This document shows positions 7,659 to 17,429 of a stretch of 61,053 nucleotides of DNA, piece after piece. Within the stretch, counting starts at the first letter, position 1, and every line of letters begins with the position of its first letter. Source of the DNA: Caldalkalibacillus mannanilyticus JCM 10596 (GTDB taxonomy: Bacteria > Bacillota > Bacilli > Caldalkalibacillales > JCM-10596); assembly GCF_000615945.1 (NCBI RefSeq), contig NZ_BAMO01000032.1:1-61053 (forward strand), given 5' to 3'. The notes under the pieces are model-generated. The model saw only the letters and a program-made list of their open reading frames with translations. It was not told the DNA's origin and made no database searches. The position numbers were made by a program, and so were the translations under genes.

Positions 7659-8057
7659 TTACTCCATCACAATTGCACCTTTCCAGTCAAGCATTCCTCC
7701 CTTGACATTGACCAGTTTTGTATAGCCCTGCTCCTGTAGCAATTGAACGGCCTCCATACTTCTTTTTCCACTCCGACAAATAATCACGATTTCTTGATCT
7801 TTAGGTAATTGTGCATAGGTTTCGGGTAAACTGCTTAAGGGCATATTGATCATTTCGGCAATATGTCCTTCTCTAAATTCATGCTCTTCACGAACATCCA
7901 GATAGAGAACTCCTTGGGAACTACCTTCCGCTGCCAGTCTTTCCTCAAGTTCTAGGGTAGATATTTGTTGGATTCCTGTACTCCCTAGAATTTGATATCC
8001 CACGAACCCAACCACAACGCACAGGAACAAGCCCATAATCCAATATTTCTTACTCAA
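7659..8057 (-). CDS. Membrane-anchored rhodanese-like protein
   Basis: The 132-residue protein has an N-terminal membrane helix (about residues 8-24) and a single rhodanese domain with DVREEHEFREGHI and the active-site loop CRSGKR. This implies sulfur transfer or thiol/persulfide handling facing one side of the membrane; the substrate is unknown. I chose a TTG start at 8057 because GGGAGGT lies seven to eight bases upstream, inside the longer reading frame that begins at 8096. Upstream in the transcript lies a 12-bp tandem repeat. The gene converges on the DUF2207 gene, with about 40 bases between stops. Confidence 0.85.
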   Translation of the reverse strand: MSKKYWIMGLFLCVVVGFVGYQILGSTGIQQISTLELEERLAAEGSSQGVLYLDVREEHEFREGHIAEMINMPLSSLPETYAQLPKDQEIVIICRSGKRSMEAVQLLQEQGYTKLVNVKGGMLDWKGAIVME

Positions 8058-8107
8058 TTTAGATACCTCCCTTTTATACTCATTCATTACATACATATGT
8101 CTTCTAC

Positions 8108-8162
8108 ATTGTTTCTTTCATTATTTCTTTCATTGTTTCTTTCATTGTTTCTTTCATTGTTT
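8108..8162. repeat. 12-bp tandem repeat upstream of the rhodanese gene
   Basis: ATTGTTTCTTTC is repeated four times (8108-8119, 8120-8131 with one mismatch, 8132-8143, 8144-8155) plus a partial seven-base copy. On the transcribed minus strand the unit is the purine-rich GAAAGAAACAAT, in the presumed 5' leader of the rhodanese gene. Confidence 0.9.
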
Positions 8163-8486
8163 AATTACTTTTTTCATTCTTACTTCTTCCATCGCTTCCT
8201 ACATGGCTATTATAACAATTCGCTAGATGGGCTAATAGATGAGATTCTGTGAACATTCGTCTCAGAGGAGTCAGAGTTTCAAATACATTAAAAACAATAA
8301 AGGAACGCTGGGGAGATGAAATTGAATAATCACGAAGATGAATGGATGGTTAGATATCAAAGCGAACAAAGAACCCTTCTGAGAAATTGATAGTAACCTA
8401 TAATGGCCTGTTGTTACTAAAAATTGCCCCAGTTTCGATCATGTTTATGTTAACTCTTTTACAGCTAATTGTGTTTGGATAGGAAC
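8163..8486. other. Intergenic region between the rhodanese gene and the rpsI terminator
   Basis: This stretch holds no convincing gene. A TATAAT element on the minus strand at 8209-8214 could be the -10 of the rhodanese promoter, but its -35 (TATTAG at 8232-8237) is poor. A 24-codon frame at 8316-8390 has its ribosome-binding-like GGGGAG touching the ATG and is not supported. The remainder is AT-rich spacer with no clear repeat. Confidence 0.5.
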
Positions 8487-8526
8487 GCCAAAAAAGGCTC
8501 TCAAGCAAAATAGCTTGAGAGCCTTT
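8487..8526 (-). terminator. Terminator of the rplM-rpsI unit
   Basis: On the minus strand AAGGCTCTCAAGC and GCTTGAGAGCCTT form a perfect stem with a short TATTTT loop, followed by TTTTTT. It begins about 16 bases after the rpsI stop and marks the end of the 52-kb same-strand block. Confidence 0.95.
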
Positions 8527-8541
8527 GAAACGTATATAATA

Positions 8542-8934
8542 TTAACGTTTTGAGAACTGAGGTGCACGACGAGCTGCTTTAAGACCGTATTTTTTACGCT
8601 CTTTCATTCTTGGGTCACGAGTTAAGAAGCCAGCACGTTTAAGAGTTAAACGATACTCAGGATCTACTTTTAGTAATGCACGAGCAATACCATGACGGAT
8701 TGCGCCTGCTTGACCAGTATATCCACCACCGCTTACATTAACAAGAACATCGTAGCTACCGATTGTTTCAGTTGCTTTAAGAGGTTGCTTAACGATAAGC
8801 TTTAAAGTTTCTAGATCAAAGTATTGATCAATTCCACGTTTGTTGATCACTATATTTCCATCGCCAGGTACTAAACGAACGCGAGCTACTGAGTGCTTAC
8901 GGCGACCTGTACCATAATAAGTTACTTGTGCCAA
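8542..8934 (-). CDS. rpsI: 30S ribosomal protein S9
   Basis: The 130-residue protein has the S9 signature ([20 protein letters not shown]) and the basic C-terminal tail ending QFSKR that reaches the decoding-site tRNA. The length equals that of Bacillus S9. It follows rplM after 22 bases with a good ribosome-binding site (GGAGGG) and shares its promoter and leader at 9395-9537, then ends at the strong terminator at 8487. Confidence 0.98.
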   Translation of the reverse strand: MAQVTYYGTGRRKHSVARVRLVPGDGNIVINKRGIDQYFDLETLKLIVKQPLKATETIGSYDVLVNVSGGGYTGQAGAIRHGIARALLKVDPEYRLTLKRAGFLTRDPRMKERKKYGLKAARRAPQFSKR

Positions 8935-8956
8935 AATGAATACCCTCCTATTCCAA

Positions 8957-9394
8957 TTAACCGCGAAGTTCTAAAACTTCTGGTTTTTGTGCTTGATGCT
9001 TATGCTCGCTACCTGCATAAACGAATAACTTCATACCTTGCTTACGACCCAAAGTATTCTTTGGTAGCATTCCTTTTACTGCTTTTTCAATGACTTGCTC
9101 TGGACGCTTTTGAAGCATTTCGCCAGCTGTCGTCTGCTTTAATCCACCTGGATGTAAAGAGTGACGGTAGTAGATTTTATCTTGTAATTTCTTACCTGTT
9201 AAATGGATTTTTTCCGCATTGATTACAATAACGAAATCTCCTGTATCAACATGTGGTGTAAATTCTGGCTTGTTCTTCCCGCGAAGAATAGCAGCTACTT
9301 CACTCGCTAAGCGACCAAGTGTCTTTCCTTCTGCGTCAACAAGGTACCATTTACGTTCAACTTCTTGTGGCTTTGCCATATACGTGGTACGCAT
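8957..9394 (-). CDS. rplM: 50S ribosomal protein L13
   Basis: The 145-residue protein matches L13 throughout ([49 protein letters not shown]), with the expected start MRTTYMAKP and C-terminus. L13 is an early 23S rRNA binding protein. It is the first gene of the rplM-rpsI pair. The intervening 150 bases to truA carry a promoter and a structured leader, so it is probably autoregulated apart from the upstream alpha operon. Confidence 0.98.
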   Translation of the reverse strand: MRTTYMAKPQEVERKWYLVDAEGKTLGRLASEVAAILRGKNKPEFTPHVDTGDFVIVINAEKIHLTGKKLQDKIYYRHSLHPGGLKQTTAGEMLQKRPEQVIEKAVKGMLPKNTLGRKQGMKLFVYAGSEHKHQAQKPEVLELRG

Positions 9395-9502
9395 TTTTTT
9401 CCCTCCGTTTTTTGATCCTTCAATCTATATGATCGATATTTTATCATCTTTATTATATTCATTAACCCGGGGCTGTGGGGGCTGAGTTAAGTAAATATAC
9501 CA
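9395..9502 (-). promoter_or_regulatory. Candidate L13 ribosomal leader RNA
   Basis: About 108 bases of untranslated RNA separate the predicted transcription start from rplM. It contains a C-rich element flanked by TTAAC/GTTAA arms (9462-9490). An L13 leader family is known upstream of rplM in Bacillus-type genomes; assignment here rests on position and this self-complementarity, not a full structural match. Confidence 0.5.
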
Positions 9503-9508
9503 CTAGCA

Positions 9509-9537
9509 ATCTTACTATAGAACGAGTATATAGTCAA
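9509..9537 (-). promoter_or_regulatory. Sigma-A promoter of rplM-rpsI
   Basis: On the minus strand TTGACT (9532-9537), a 17-base spacer and TAAGAT (9509-9514) form a good sigma-A promoter. It lies just after the truA stop, so rplM-rpsI can be transcribed independently of truA. Confidence 0.75.
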
Positions 9538-9548
9538 GGTTATTTCCT

Positions 9549-10337
9549 TCACAGAGATAAAAGTTTTTTATCCTCAGGATAACTCACCTTCCACAAAAAT
9601 AAGCCGTGTGGAGGCGCTGTTGGTCCTACCAAGGATCGATCTAAGGTTTCTAGCGCTTGCTTTACTTGGGCATAAGATAAACGCTTCCTACCGACCGCTA
9701 TAAGGGTCCCTGTGATGATACGGACCATATTGAATAGAAAACCATTCCCTTCACAGATCAATACCAGCTTGTCACCGTGCTTTTCAAGATCCAAACGATA
9801 GATCGTTCTGATTCGGCTTCGTACCGTCGTTCTTTTAGAGCAGAAAGCCGTAAAATCGTGCTCCCCAAGAAAAAGACGAGCGGCTTCTAGCATCGCTGCA
9901 AAGTCCAAGTCGTAGGATACACGATATTGATACAATCTCTTGAATGGGTCCTCTGTCCTGCTAAGATGCAGAAAGTAGCGGTATTCCTTTTTTAAGACAT
10001 CATGTCTAGCATGAAAATCTAGGTCCACCTTTTCGGTATGCTGAATCCTAATGTCAGGACTCAACAGAGCATTAATCGCTCTCGTCCAGTTAGACTCTTG
10101 AATAGCTAGCTCGCTTTCAAAGTGAAAGACCTGCCCCCTTGCGTGAACACCTGCATCTGTACGACCAGAACCAAAAATCTTCACAGGTGTCTGATGAAGC
10201 TTATACAGTGCTTTCTCGATTGCCTCTTGAATCGATAGAGCATTTTGTTGATGCTGAAATCCTGCATAATTCGTTCCATCATAAGCCACCGTACATTTGT
10301 ATTTACGTTTTTCAGATGTCCCTTCTGTCACAATCAA
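9549..10337 (-). CDS. truA: tRNA pseudouridine synthase A (TruA)
   Basis: The 262-residue enzyme makes pseudouridine at positions 38-40 of tRNA anticodon stem-loops. The catalytic aspartate is in GSGRTDAGVHA; YDGTNYAGFQ and GNGFLFNMVRII are further family motifs. The start is uncertain: TTG at 10337 has AAAGGAG four bases away, while GTG at 10331 has it ten bases away. It follows rplQ after about 140 bases; in Bacillus subtilis three ECF transporter genes occupy that gap, and they are absent here. Confidence 0.95.
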   Translation of the reverse strand: MIVTEGTSEKRKYKCTVAYDGTNYAGFQHQQNALSIQEAIEKALYKLHQTPVKIFGSGRTDAGVHARGQVFHFESELAIQESNWTRAINALLSPDIRIQHTEKVDLDFHARHDVLKKEYRYFLHLSRTEDPFKRLYQYRVSYDLDFAAMLEAARLFLGEHDFTAFCSKRTTVRSRIRTIYRLDLEKHGDKLVLICEGNGFLFNMVRIITGTLIAVGRKRLSYAQVKQALETLDRSLVGPTAPPHGLFLWKVSYPEDKKLLSL

Positions 10338-10408
10338 CCGGCTCCTTTGAAAAAGGCTAGCTACCCAAGAGTATATAATAGAAAAAAAACGTCAATCCAG
10401 CCACTTTA

Positions 10409-10433
10409 GATCGTGCAAAAAAAGGGCACGATC
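10409..10433 (-). terminator. Hairpin between rplQ and truA, possible terminator
   Basis: GATCGTGC and GCACGATC are perfect 8-bp arms around a nine-base loop that contains seven T on the minus strand. The T-run lies in the loop rather than after the stem, so it may instead be the tail of a weaker GGGC/GCCC stem. Its position suits termination or attenuation at the end of the alpha operon. Confidence 0.45.
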
Positions 10434-10480
10434 AGAATCTGGAGAGCCCAGACCCTGCCTCACCCTTTTTGGAGTTGAGA

Positions 10481-10846
10481 TTATTTTACTAGCTCAAGAT
10501 ATACCATTGGTGCTCCGTCTCCACGGCGAGGTCCAAGCTTTAATATACGTGTATATCCACCTTGACGCTCAGCAAAACGAGGAGCTACATCACTAAATAA
10601 CTTTTGGATTGCATCTTGACCAGTTGTTTCGTCAGCTGTTTCGTTACGAACAAATGCAGCTACTTGACGTCTGGCATGAAGATCTCCACGTTTAGCCAAG
10701 GTAATCATTTTTTCAGCGATAGAGCGAACTTCTTTCGCTTTCGCTTCTGTCGTTTCGATTCTTTCGTAAATGAATAGATCTGTTACTAGGTCACGAAACA
10801 ACGCTTTTCTTGCTGAACTATTACGACCTAATTTTTGATACGCCAT
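10481..10846 (-). CDS. rplQ: 50S ribosomal protein L17
   Basis: The 121-residue protein opens with [20 protein letters not shown] and ends in [19 protein letters not shown], the two best-conserved L17 blocks, and has the Bacillus length. It is the last gene of the alpha operon, 27 bases after rpoA with AAAGGAGGG as ribosome-binding site. The truA gene follows after a hairpin-bearing gap. Confidence 0.98.
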   Translation of the reverse strand: MAYQKLGRNSSARKALFRDLVTDLFIYERIETTEAKAKEVRSIAEKMITLAKRGDLHARRQVAAFVRNETADETTGQDAIQKLFSDVAPRFAERQGGYTRILKLGPRRGDGAPMVYLELVK

Positions 10847-10873
10847 ACTATTTCCCTCCTTTAAGCCGACTGG

Positions 10874-11818
10874 TTAATCCTCTTTACGCAGGCCTAACCC
10901 TAGTTCTTCTAATTTTTCTTGTACTTCTTCAAGCGATTTGCGACCTAGGTTACGGACTTTCATCATATCCTCTTCGCTCTTCGTCGCTAATTCTTGAACG
11001 GTATTAATGCCTGCACGTTTTAAACAGTTATACGATCGAACAGAAAGATCCAGTTCTTCAATTGTCATTTCCAGAACTTTTTCCTTCTTGTCTTCTTCTT
11101 TTTCAACCATGATTTCAGCCTCTTGGGCTTGGTCGGTTAATGTAACAAAGAGCATTAAGTGCTCGGTAAGAACCTTTGCACCTAAGCTTACCGCTTCTTC
11201 TGGACGTAAACTTCCGTCAGTCCATACTTCTAAAATCAGTTTGTCATAATTGGTTACTTGCCCTACACGAGTGTTCGTAACCTGATAGTTGACGCGAGAA
11301 ACTGGAGTATAGATGGAATCAATCGCAATAACCCCAATTGGGTGATCATCACGTTTATTTCCCTCTGCGGTTATATAACCTCGTCCACGTCCTGCTGTAA
11401 TCTTCATGTATAGTCTGGCACCCTCAGCAAGGGTTGCAATATGAAGGTCTGGGTTGAGTATTTCTACATCACTATCGTGACGAATATCTGCCGCTGTGAC
11501 GACACCTTCTCCTTCGATATCAATTTCTAATGTTTTTTCTTCATCAGAATGAATCTTAAGAGCAAGTTTTTTCAGGTTTAAAATAATCTCAGTAGTATCT
11601 TCATAAACGCCCTCAATGGTTGAGAACTCATGAAGAACTCCATCAATTTGAACAGAGGTTGCAGCTGCACCCGGTAGAGAGGATAATAACACACGGCGTA
11701 GGGAGTTCCCTAGTGTGGTTCCATATCCTCTCTCCAAAGGTTCAACGACAAACTTTCCATATGTGCCATTCTCATTGACTTCTACGTTTTCAATCCTTGG
11801 CTTTTCAATTTCGATCAT
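10874..11818 (-). CDS. rpoA: RNA polymerase subunit alpha
   Basis: The 314-residue protein is identical in length to Bacillus RpoA. The N-terminal assembly domain (about 1-230) includes [20 protein letters not shown], followed by a charged linker rich in E/K. The C-terminal domain (about 250-314) has [16 protein letters not shown] and [11 protein letters not shown], which contact UP elements and activators. I chose the ATG at 11818 because GAAGGAGGGG lies just upstream; the frame stays open for 11 more codons. It lies between rpsK and rplQ, as in nearly all Firmicutes. Confidence 0.98.
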   Translation of the reverse strand: MIEIEKPRIENVEVNENGTYGKFVVEPLERGYGTTLGNSLRRVLLSSLPGAAATSVQIDGVLHEFSTIEGVYEDTTEIILNLKKLALKIHSDEEKTLEIDIEGEGVVTAADIRHDSDVEILNPDLHIATLAEGARLYMKITAGRGRGYITAEGNKRDDHPIGVIAIDSIYTPVSRVNYQVTNTRVGQVTNYDKLILEVWTDGSLRPEEAVSLGAKVLTEHLMLFVTLTDQAQEAEIMVEKEEDKKEKVLEMTIEELDLSVRSYNCLKRAGINTVQELATKSEEDMMKVRNLGRKSLEEVQEKLEELGLGLRKED

Positions 11819-11936
11819 TACGACCCCTCCTTCAAAACGCCATACGCGCACACGAATCCTATTCTATCATTCTATTATGAACAAGATTTAGGAAATATAT
11901 ACCACTACATTCGAGTGTTATCTCTGTGCTGTCAGA

Positions 11937-12332
11937 TTAGACACGACGACGCTTTGGTGGACGGCATCCGTTATGTGGAATTGGCGTTACATCCCTGATC
12001 ATGTTTACTTCTAGACCTGCTGCTTGTAATGAACGGATAGCAGCTTCACGACCTGCACCAGGACCCTTAACAGTTACTTCAACTTCTTTTAGGCCATGAT
12101 CCATAGCTGCTTTTGCTGCTGTTTCGGCAGCCATTTGAGCTGCGAATGGAGTGCTTTTACGAGAACCCTTGAAGCCAAGGTTTCCAGCACTTGCCCAAGA
12201 TATTGCATTACCATGTGTATCTGTAATTGTAACGATCGTATTATTAAATGTTGATCTGATGTGAGCCACACCACTCTCAATATTTTTACGATCACGACGT
12301 TTTGTACGAACCTGTACTTTACGCTTTGCCAT
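11937..12332 (-). CDS. rpsK: 30S ribosomal protein S11
   Basis: The 131-residue protein has the S11 blocks [18 protein letters not shown] and [15 protein letters not shown] and the C-terminal [14 protein letters not shown]. It forms part of the 30S platform near the mRNA exit. It sits between rpsM (25 bases upstream) and rpoA with an AAAGGAGGG ribosome-binding site. An overlapping +1-frame reading at 12089-12295 is a shadow and is not annotated. Confidence 0.98.
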   Translation of the reverse strand: MAKRKVQVRTKRRDRKNIESGVAHIRSTFNNTIVTITDTHGNAISWASAGNLGFKGSRKSTPFAAQMAAETAAKAAMDHGLKEVEVTVKGPGAGREAAIRSLQAAGLEVNMIRDVTPIPHNGCRPPKRRRV

Positions 12333-12357
12333 TCAATATGTCCCTCCTTTACTTTAC

Positions 12358-12726
12358 TTATTTCTTTTTGTTCGCTACTGTACGACGAGGACCTTTACGT
12401 GTACGAGCATTTGTTTTTGAACGTTGTCCACGAACTGGTAGACCACGACGATGACGGATTCCACGATAGCTTCCAATTTCAATTAAACGTTTAATGTTAA
12501 GAGAAATTTCGCGACGAAGGTCACCTTCAACTTTAACTGTTTTATCGATTAATTCACGAACTTTATTTACTTCTTCTTCGGTCAAATCGCGTACGCGTGT
12601 ATCTGGATTAATACCAGCTTCAGCAACTAGCTTCTGTGAAGTTGATTTACCGATCCCAAAAATATAAGTTAAGGCAATCTCAACTCGCTTTTCACGAGGT
12701 AAGTCAACACCTGAAATACGTGCCAT
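12358..12726 (-). CDS. rpsM: 30S ribosomal protein S13
   Basis: The 122-residue protein starts [20 protein letters not shown] and has the [16 protein letters not shown]-type motif that contacts P-site tRNA, with a basic C-terminal tail (ending TVANKKK). It follows rpmJ by 60 bases and precedes rpsK by 25 bases, the standard alpha-operon order. Confidence 0.98.
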   Translation of the reverse strand: MARISGVDLPREKRVEIALTYIFGIGKSTSQKLVAEAGINPDTRVRDLTEEEVNKVRELIDKTVKVEGDLRREISLNIKRLIEIGSYRGIRHRRGLPVRGQRSKTNARTRKGPRRTVANKKK

Positions 12727-12786
12727 ATATAGTTAGCACCTCCTGTTTTATCTTAATCGGCTTCACTTTCTTTAGGAAAGTGAGGC

Positions 12787-12918
<132 letters not shown>

Positions 12919-12962
12919 TTATGGCTCAAAAGCCTACTAAGAAGGCAATGAGCAAGCAGTAC

Positions 12963-13181
12963 TTATTTAAAACGATACGTGATTCGACCACGAGTTAAAT
13001 CATAAGGAGATAATTCCACTGTGACTTTGTCACCTGGTAAAATGCGAATGAAATGCATTCTGATTTTACCTGATACATGGGCAAGCACCTTATGACCATT
13101 CTCAAGTTCTACTCGAAACATTGCATTTGGTAGAGGCTCAATGACGGTTCCCTCTACTTCAATTACATCTTCTTTGGCCAT
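12963..13181 (-). CDS. infA: Translation initiation factor IF-1
   Basis: The 72-residue OB-fold protein starts [20 protein letters not shown] and has [17 protein letters not shown] and [12 protein letters not shown], so it is full length. IF-1 binds the 30S A site and assists IF-2 and IF-3 in initiation. It starts four bases after the KOW-domain gene stops, with GGAAGGAGA inside the end of that gene, so the two are translationally coupled. Confidence 0.98.
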   Translation of the reverse strand: MAKEDVIEVEGTVIEPLPNAMFRVELENGHKVLAHVSGKIRMHFIRILPGDKVTVELSPYDLTRGRITYRFK

Positions 13182-13185
13182 GGAT

Positions 13186-13500
13186 TCAGTCTCCTTCCTT
13201 GATCAAGGGCTCTTGAACTTCTTTAAACTTATTGATGGCAAAACGTATCTTGCCATTTGTCACTCGACCTGTCTGTGAAATACTATCTTGAACTTCAGAT
13301 GAAATGAAATCGACACACTCGAGATGAAGAATGTTCTTCTTCTTGGAAGAATCAAACTTCCGTTTATCTCCGTCGGCAATTCGTACAAATCGCCCATCTT
13401 CAATGGCAACGACGATCGCTAGTTTGTCGGCATCTCTTCCTCTGAGAACCCGCACGATCTGACCGATCTGCGGTATAGCTTCAGGATCAACCACATTCAT
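13186..13500 (-). CDS. KOW-domain, L14e-like RNA-binding protein
   Basis: The roughly 104-residue protein has an N-terminal KOW-type RNA-binding region ([20 protein letters not shown], about residues 11-30) and a basic [12 protein letters not shown] segment, resembling eukaryotic L14e-like proteins. Genes of this type sit between map and infA in several Bacillales outside Bacillus subtilis. The start is unclear: GTG 13503, ATG 13500 and GTG 13494 are in frame, and AGGTG is best spaced for 13494. Its function is unknown; a translation or ribosome-linked role is inferred from position alone. Confidence 0.8.
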   Translation of the reverse strand: MNVVDPEAIPQIGQIVRVLRGRDADKLAIVVAIEDGRFVRIADGDKRKFDSSKKKNILHLECVDFISSEVQDSISQTGRVTNGKIRFAINKFKEVQEPLIKEGD

Positions 13501-13510
13501 CACCTACATT

Positions 13511-14257
13511 TTAGGCTTTTGTAAAAATTTCATAACCAGTTTCAGTTATTGCAATGGTATGTTCATAATGAACGCAATTCTTTTTGTCTTGCGTCACAAC
13601 GGTCCAGTTATCTGCCAGTGTCTTCACATAACGTGATCCTGCATTGACCATAGGCTCGATAGCTAATACCATGCCAGGCTTTAATCTCGGTCCTCTCTCT
13701 GGTGGACCAAAGTTAGGAATCTGAGGATCCTCGTGAAGAGATGATCCAATACCATGACCCACATATTCACGAACGATCGAAAAACCCGCCTCTTCTACAT
13801 GCTTTTGTATGGCGTGAGATATGTTTGATAATCTTGCACCTGGTTGTGCTTGTTCTAGTCCGACATACAAGGACTTTTCAGTCACTTCCATTAATTTTTG
13901 GTCCAGTTCAGTAATAGTACCAACAGCATAGGTCCAGGCAGAGTCTCCATGATATCCTTTGAAGTTGGCACCAATATCAATACTGATGATGTCGCCATCT
14001 TTCAGAACTTTATCGCCTGGGATACCATGAACAAGCTCTTCATTTACAGAAGCACATATACTACCCGGAAATCCTCCATACCCTTTGAATGAAGGAGTTG
14101 CTCCATACTTTCGAATGATTTTTTCAGCAATTGCATCCAGTTCCCTTGTGGTCATACCTGGTTGAATCAGTTTCGCTAGCTCTTGATGAGTAAGGGCAAC
14201 GATTCGTCCAGCCTCTCTCATGATTTCAAGTTCTGAGCTTGACTTGCATATAATCAT
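13511..14257 (-). CDS. map: Methionine aminopeptidase type I
   Basis: The 248-residue enzyme removes the initiator methionine from nascent proteins. The dinuclear metal site is visible as the two Asp in [16 protein letters not shown], the His in [10 protein letters not shown], and the Glu in AIEPMVN and HYEHTI. Its length is typical. It starts one base from the adk stop, the usual adk-map coupling in the spc operon. Confidence 0.98.
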   Translation of the reverse strand: MIICKSSSELEIMREAGRIVALTHQELAKLIQPGMTTRELDAIAEKIIRKYGATPSFKGYGGFPGSICASVNEELVHGIPGDKVLKDGDIISIDIGANFKGYHGDSAWTYAVGTITELDQKLMEVTEKSLYVGLEQAQPGARLSNISHAIQKHVEEAGFSIVREYVGHGIGSSLHEDPQIPNFGPPERGPRLKPGMVLAIEPMVNAGSRYVKTLADNWTVVTQDKKNCVHYEHTIAITETGYEIFTKA

Positions 14258-14258
14258 T

Positions 14259-14924
<666 letters not shown>

Positions 14925-14952
14925 CTATAAGGAATTAAGTTAGGCATAAGCC

Positions 14953-16236
14953 TTACTTAATGAACCCCTTATAGTGACGTTTAATCAATTGGCTGTTAAT
15001 TTGTTTCATCGTATCTAAGGCAACCCCGACTACAATGAGTAATGCTGTACCACCAATTTGTACACTTGCTGGTAAAGTCGTTGTGAAAAACAGAGGTAAA
15101 ATTGATATAGCAGCTAAGAATATAGCACCTGTTAAGGTGATACGGTTCAGGATACGAGTTAAATAGACAGCCGTCGTTTTCCCAGGACGAATTCCTGGAA
15201 TATATCCACCATTCTTTTTCATATTATCAGCCATTTGAATTGGATTAATTTGTACAAAGGTATAGAAGTACGTAAATCCAATGATCAAAATAACATATAA
15301 GAACATCCCTAGTGGTGCTGTATAAGCAAGATTATCAACAATCCAATTAGCAACCACATTTCCCGACCAGAATTGAGCAATTGTAGTTGGGAATATAATT
15401 AAGGACATGGCGAAGATGACTGGGATAACCCCTGCAGCATTAACCTTTAAAGGAATGTGACTAGACTGACCACCATACATCTTTCTGCCAACCATTCTTT
15501 TTGCATATTGAACTGGGATCTTACGAATCCCGTTAAGCATGAAAATAACTCCGACTGTAATCACAATCAGCACGAGAATGACTAATAAGACTTTTAAGAT
15601 GCTCATGAATAATGGTTCTGCACTGTCCACAAACCACAGCGCATATAACTGATTGACACCTGTAGGAATACCTGCAACGATACCTGCAAAAATCAGGATT
15701 GAAATCCCGTTCCCGATTCCTTTTTCGGTAATCTGCTCACCTAACCACATTAAGAAAGCCGTTCCTGCTGTTAAGACTATGGCAATGTATAAGTAAGTTC
15801 CAAAGCCAGGGTTAGGAATTAATCCAGGCACCATATTGTTAAATCCAATGGACATCCCAATTGCTTGAATAAATCCTAAAACAATCGTTCCGTAACGTGT
15901 AACCTGTGCTAGCTTTCTCTTTCCTGCTTCTCCTTCACGAGCCCACTGTACAAACTTAGGAACCACATCCATGGTTAGGAGCTGTACAATAATCGAAGCC
16001 GTGATATAAGGCATAATCCCCATAGCAAAAATAGAGAAGTTCTCTAAAGCTCCTCCACCAAAGGTGTTCAATAAAGCCATTGCATTTAAAGAATCTTGAA
16101 AGGAAAGCACATCAGAGTTAACATATGGTACAGGAATAAAGGCTCCTATACGAAAAACAACGAGCATGAGCAGGGTGAAGATGATTTTGCGTCTTAAATC
16201 TTCGACTTTCATAATGTTGGAGATTGTAGCAAACAT
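14953..16236 (-). CDS. secY: Protein translocase subunit SecY
   Basis: The 427-residue membrane protein has ten predicted hydrophobic helices and the SecY signatures FGGGALENFSIFAMGIMPYI (plug region/TM2 entry) and the large cytoplasmic loops, including GIRPGKTTAVYL. It forms the translocation channel with SecE (41996-42211 in this window). The rplO stop and secY start share one base (TAATG), so the two are coupled. Confidence 0.98.
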   Translation of the reverse strand: MFATISNIMKVEDLRRKIIFTLLMLVVFRIGAFIPVPYVNSDVLSFQDSLNAMALLNTFGGGALENFSIFAMGIMPYITASIIVQLLTMDVVPKFVQWAREGEAGKRKLAQVTRYGTIVLGFIQAIGMSIGFNNMVPGLIPNPGFGTYLYIAIVLTAGTAFLMWLGEQITEKGIGNGISILIFAGIVAGIPTGVNQLYALWFVDSAEPLFMSILKVLLVILVLIVITVGVIFMLNGIRKIPVQYAKRMVGRKMYGGQSSHIPLKVNAAGVIPVIFAMSLIIFPTTIAQFWSGNVVANWIVDNLAYTAPLGMFLYVILIIGFTYFYTFVQINPIQMADNMKKNGGYIPGIRPGKTTAVYLTRILNRITLTGAIFLAAISILPLFFTTTLPASVQIGGTALLIVVGVALDTMKQINSQLIKRHYKGFIK

Positions 16237-16676
16237 TAAATCACCTCAGTTTTTCCGCCGGCAGCTTCAATTTTCTCTACAGCTGTTTGAGAAAATTTAT
16301 TAGCTTGAACGCTTAATTTAACATTTAACTCACCGTTTCCTAAGATCTTAATTCCGTCACGAGCATTTTTGACAATACCTGTTTCGATTAGAAGTTCTGG
16401 AGTTACAGCTGTACCAGCTTCAAAACGATTTAATGTATCTAAATTAACAACTGCATATTCTTTACGAGTTGGATTCGTAAATCCACGCTTTGGTAAACGA
16501 CGGTATAGTGGGTTTTGTCCTCCTTCAAATCCAGGGCGAACTCCTCCACCAGAACGAGCGTTTTGACCTTTGTGACCGCGTCCAGCCGTTTTACCATTAC
16601 CTGAACCAATACCACGTCCTACACGATTACGTTCTTTGCGAGATCCTTCAGCAGGTTTCAATTCGTGTAATTTCAT
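16236..16676 (-). CDS. rplO: 50S ribosomal protein L15
   Basis: The 146-residue protein starts [20 protein letters not shown] and has the Gly/Arg-rich extended arm ([20 protein letters not shown]) that threads into 23S rRNA, then a globular C-terminal domain. Its length matches Bacillus L15. It follows rpmD by 30 bases and overlaps secY by one base. Confidence 0.98.
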   Translation of the reverse strand: MKLHELKPAEGSRKERNRVGRGIGSGNGKTAGRGHKGQNARSGGGVRPGFEGGQNPLYRRLPKRGFTNPTRKEYAVVNLDTLNRFEAGTAVTPELLIETGIVKNARDGIKILGNGELNVKLSVQANKFSQTAVEKIEAAGGKTEVI

Positions 16677-16706
16677 TGTTACACCTCCTCTTTACAATGA
16701 ATGCAA

Positions 16707-16895
16707 CTATGCTTCGATTTCTTTTACTTCTACTAGATGGCTTACTTTGTTTACCATACCACGGATTGCTTCGTTATCATTCTGCACAACCGTTTGATGG
16801 ATTTTTCTTAAGCCTAAAGCTTCAACAGTCTTTTGTTGATCTTGTTTACGACCGATCAAACTACGCTTGAGGGTGATTTCCAATTTTTTTGCCAT
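16707..16895 (-). CDS. rpmD: 50S ribosomal protein L30
   Basis: The 62-residue protein [20 protein letters not shown] has the L30 core [15 protein letters not shown] and a slightly extended acidic end (VKEIEA) relative to the roughly 59 residues of Bacillus subtilis. It sits between rpsE (13 bases upstream) and rplO in the spc operon with an AAGGAGGG ribosome-binding site. Confidence 0.97.
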   Translation of the reverse strand: MAKKLEITLKRSLIGRKQDQQKTVEALGLRKIHQTVVQNDNEAIRGMVNKVSHLVEVKEIEA

Positions 16896-16908
16896 TGTGA
16901 TTCCCTCC

Positions 16909-17406
16909 TTATCCTAACAGTTCTTCTACGGTCTTACCGCGTAATTTAGCAACATCTTCTGCACGTTTTAAACGTTTTAAACCGTCAAAAGTAGCAGCAA
17001 TCATGTTGATTGAGTTAGATGAGCCGAGAGATTTAGTTAAAATGTCGCCCACTCCTGCTAATTCAAGAACAGCACGTACAGGTCCACCAGCGATAACTCC
17101 CGTACCCTCTGAAGCTGGCTTTAATAAAACTTTACCTGCACCGAATACTCCTGTAATTTGGTGTGGAATCGATGTCTTTACTAGAGGAACTTTGATTAAG
17201 TTCTTTTTCGCATCTTCAATACCTTTGCGAATCGCATCAGGTACCTCAGTTGCTTTTCCAAGACCGAAACCAACATGGCCATTACGATCTCCTACAACAA
17301 CAAGTGCGCTAAAGCGGAAACGGCGTCCACCTTTTACTACTTTCGCAACACGGTTGATGTGTACTACTTTTTCTTCTAATTCTAACGTATTTGGATCGAT
17401 TAGCAT
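16909..17406 (-). CDS. rpsE: 30S ribosomal protein S5
   Basis: The 165-residue protein has the N-terminal double-stranded RNA-binding fold ([19 protein letters not shown]), [20 protein letters not shown] and the C-terminal domain with [21 protein letters not shown]5 contributes to decoding fidelity at the mRNA entry site; the loop at about residues 20-30, where spectinomycin-resistance changes occur in other species, reads [10 protein letters not shown] and is unaltered. It has a good AAGGAGGG ribosome-binding site and is 23 bases after rplR. Confidence 0.98.
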   Translation of the reverse strand: MLIDPNTLELEEKVVHINRVAKVVKGGRRFRFSALVVVGDRNGHVGFGLGKATEVPDAIRKGIEDAKKNLIKVPLVKTSIPHQITGVFGAGKVLLKPASEGTGVIAGGPVRAVLELAGVGDILTKSLGSSNSINMIAATFDGLKRLKRAEDVAKLRGKTVEELLG

Positions 17407-17429
17407 TCTCTTTTTCCCTCCTTTTTAGC

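Noticed and set aside
7992-8252. Plus-strand 86-codon frame with LFLSLFLSLFLSLF repeats
   Set aside because: It is antisense to the rhodanese start, and its repetitive peptide is a by-product of the 12-bp tandem repeat; no ribosome-binding site.
8316-8390. 24-codon plus-strand frame in the rhodanese-rpsI gap
   Set aside because: Its GGGGAG touches the start codon, so spacing is wrong, and the peptide resembles nothing known.
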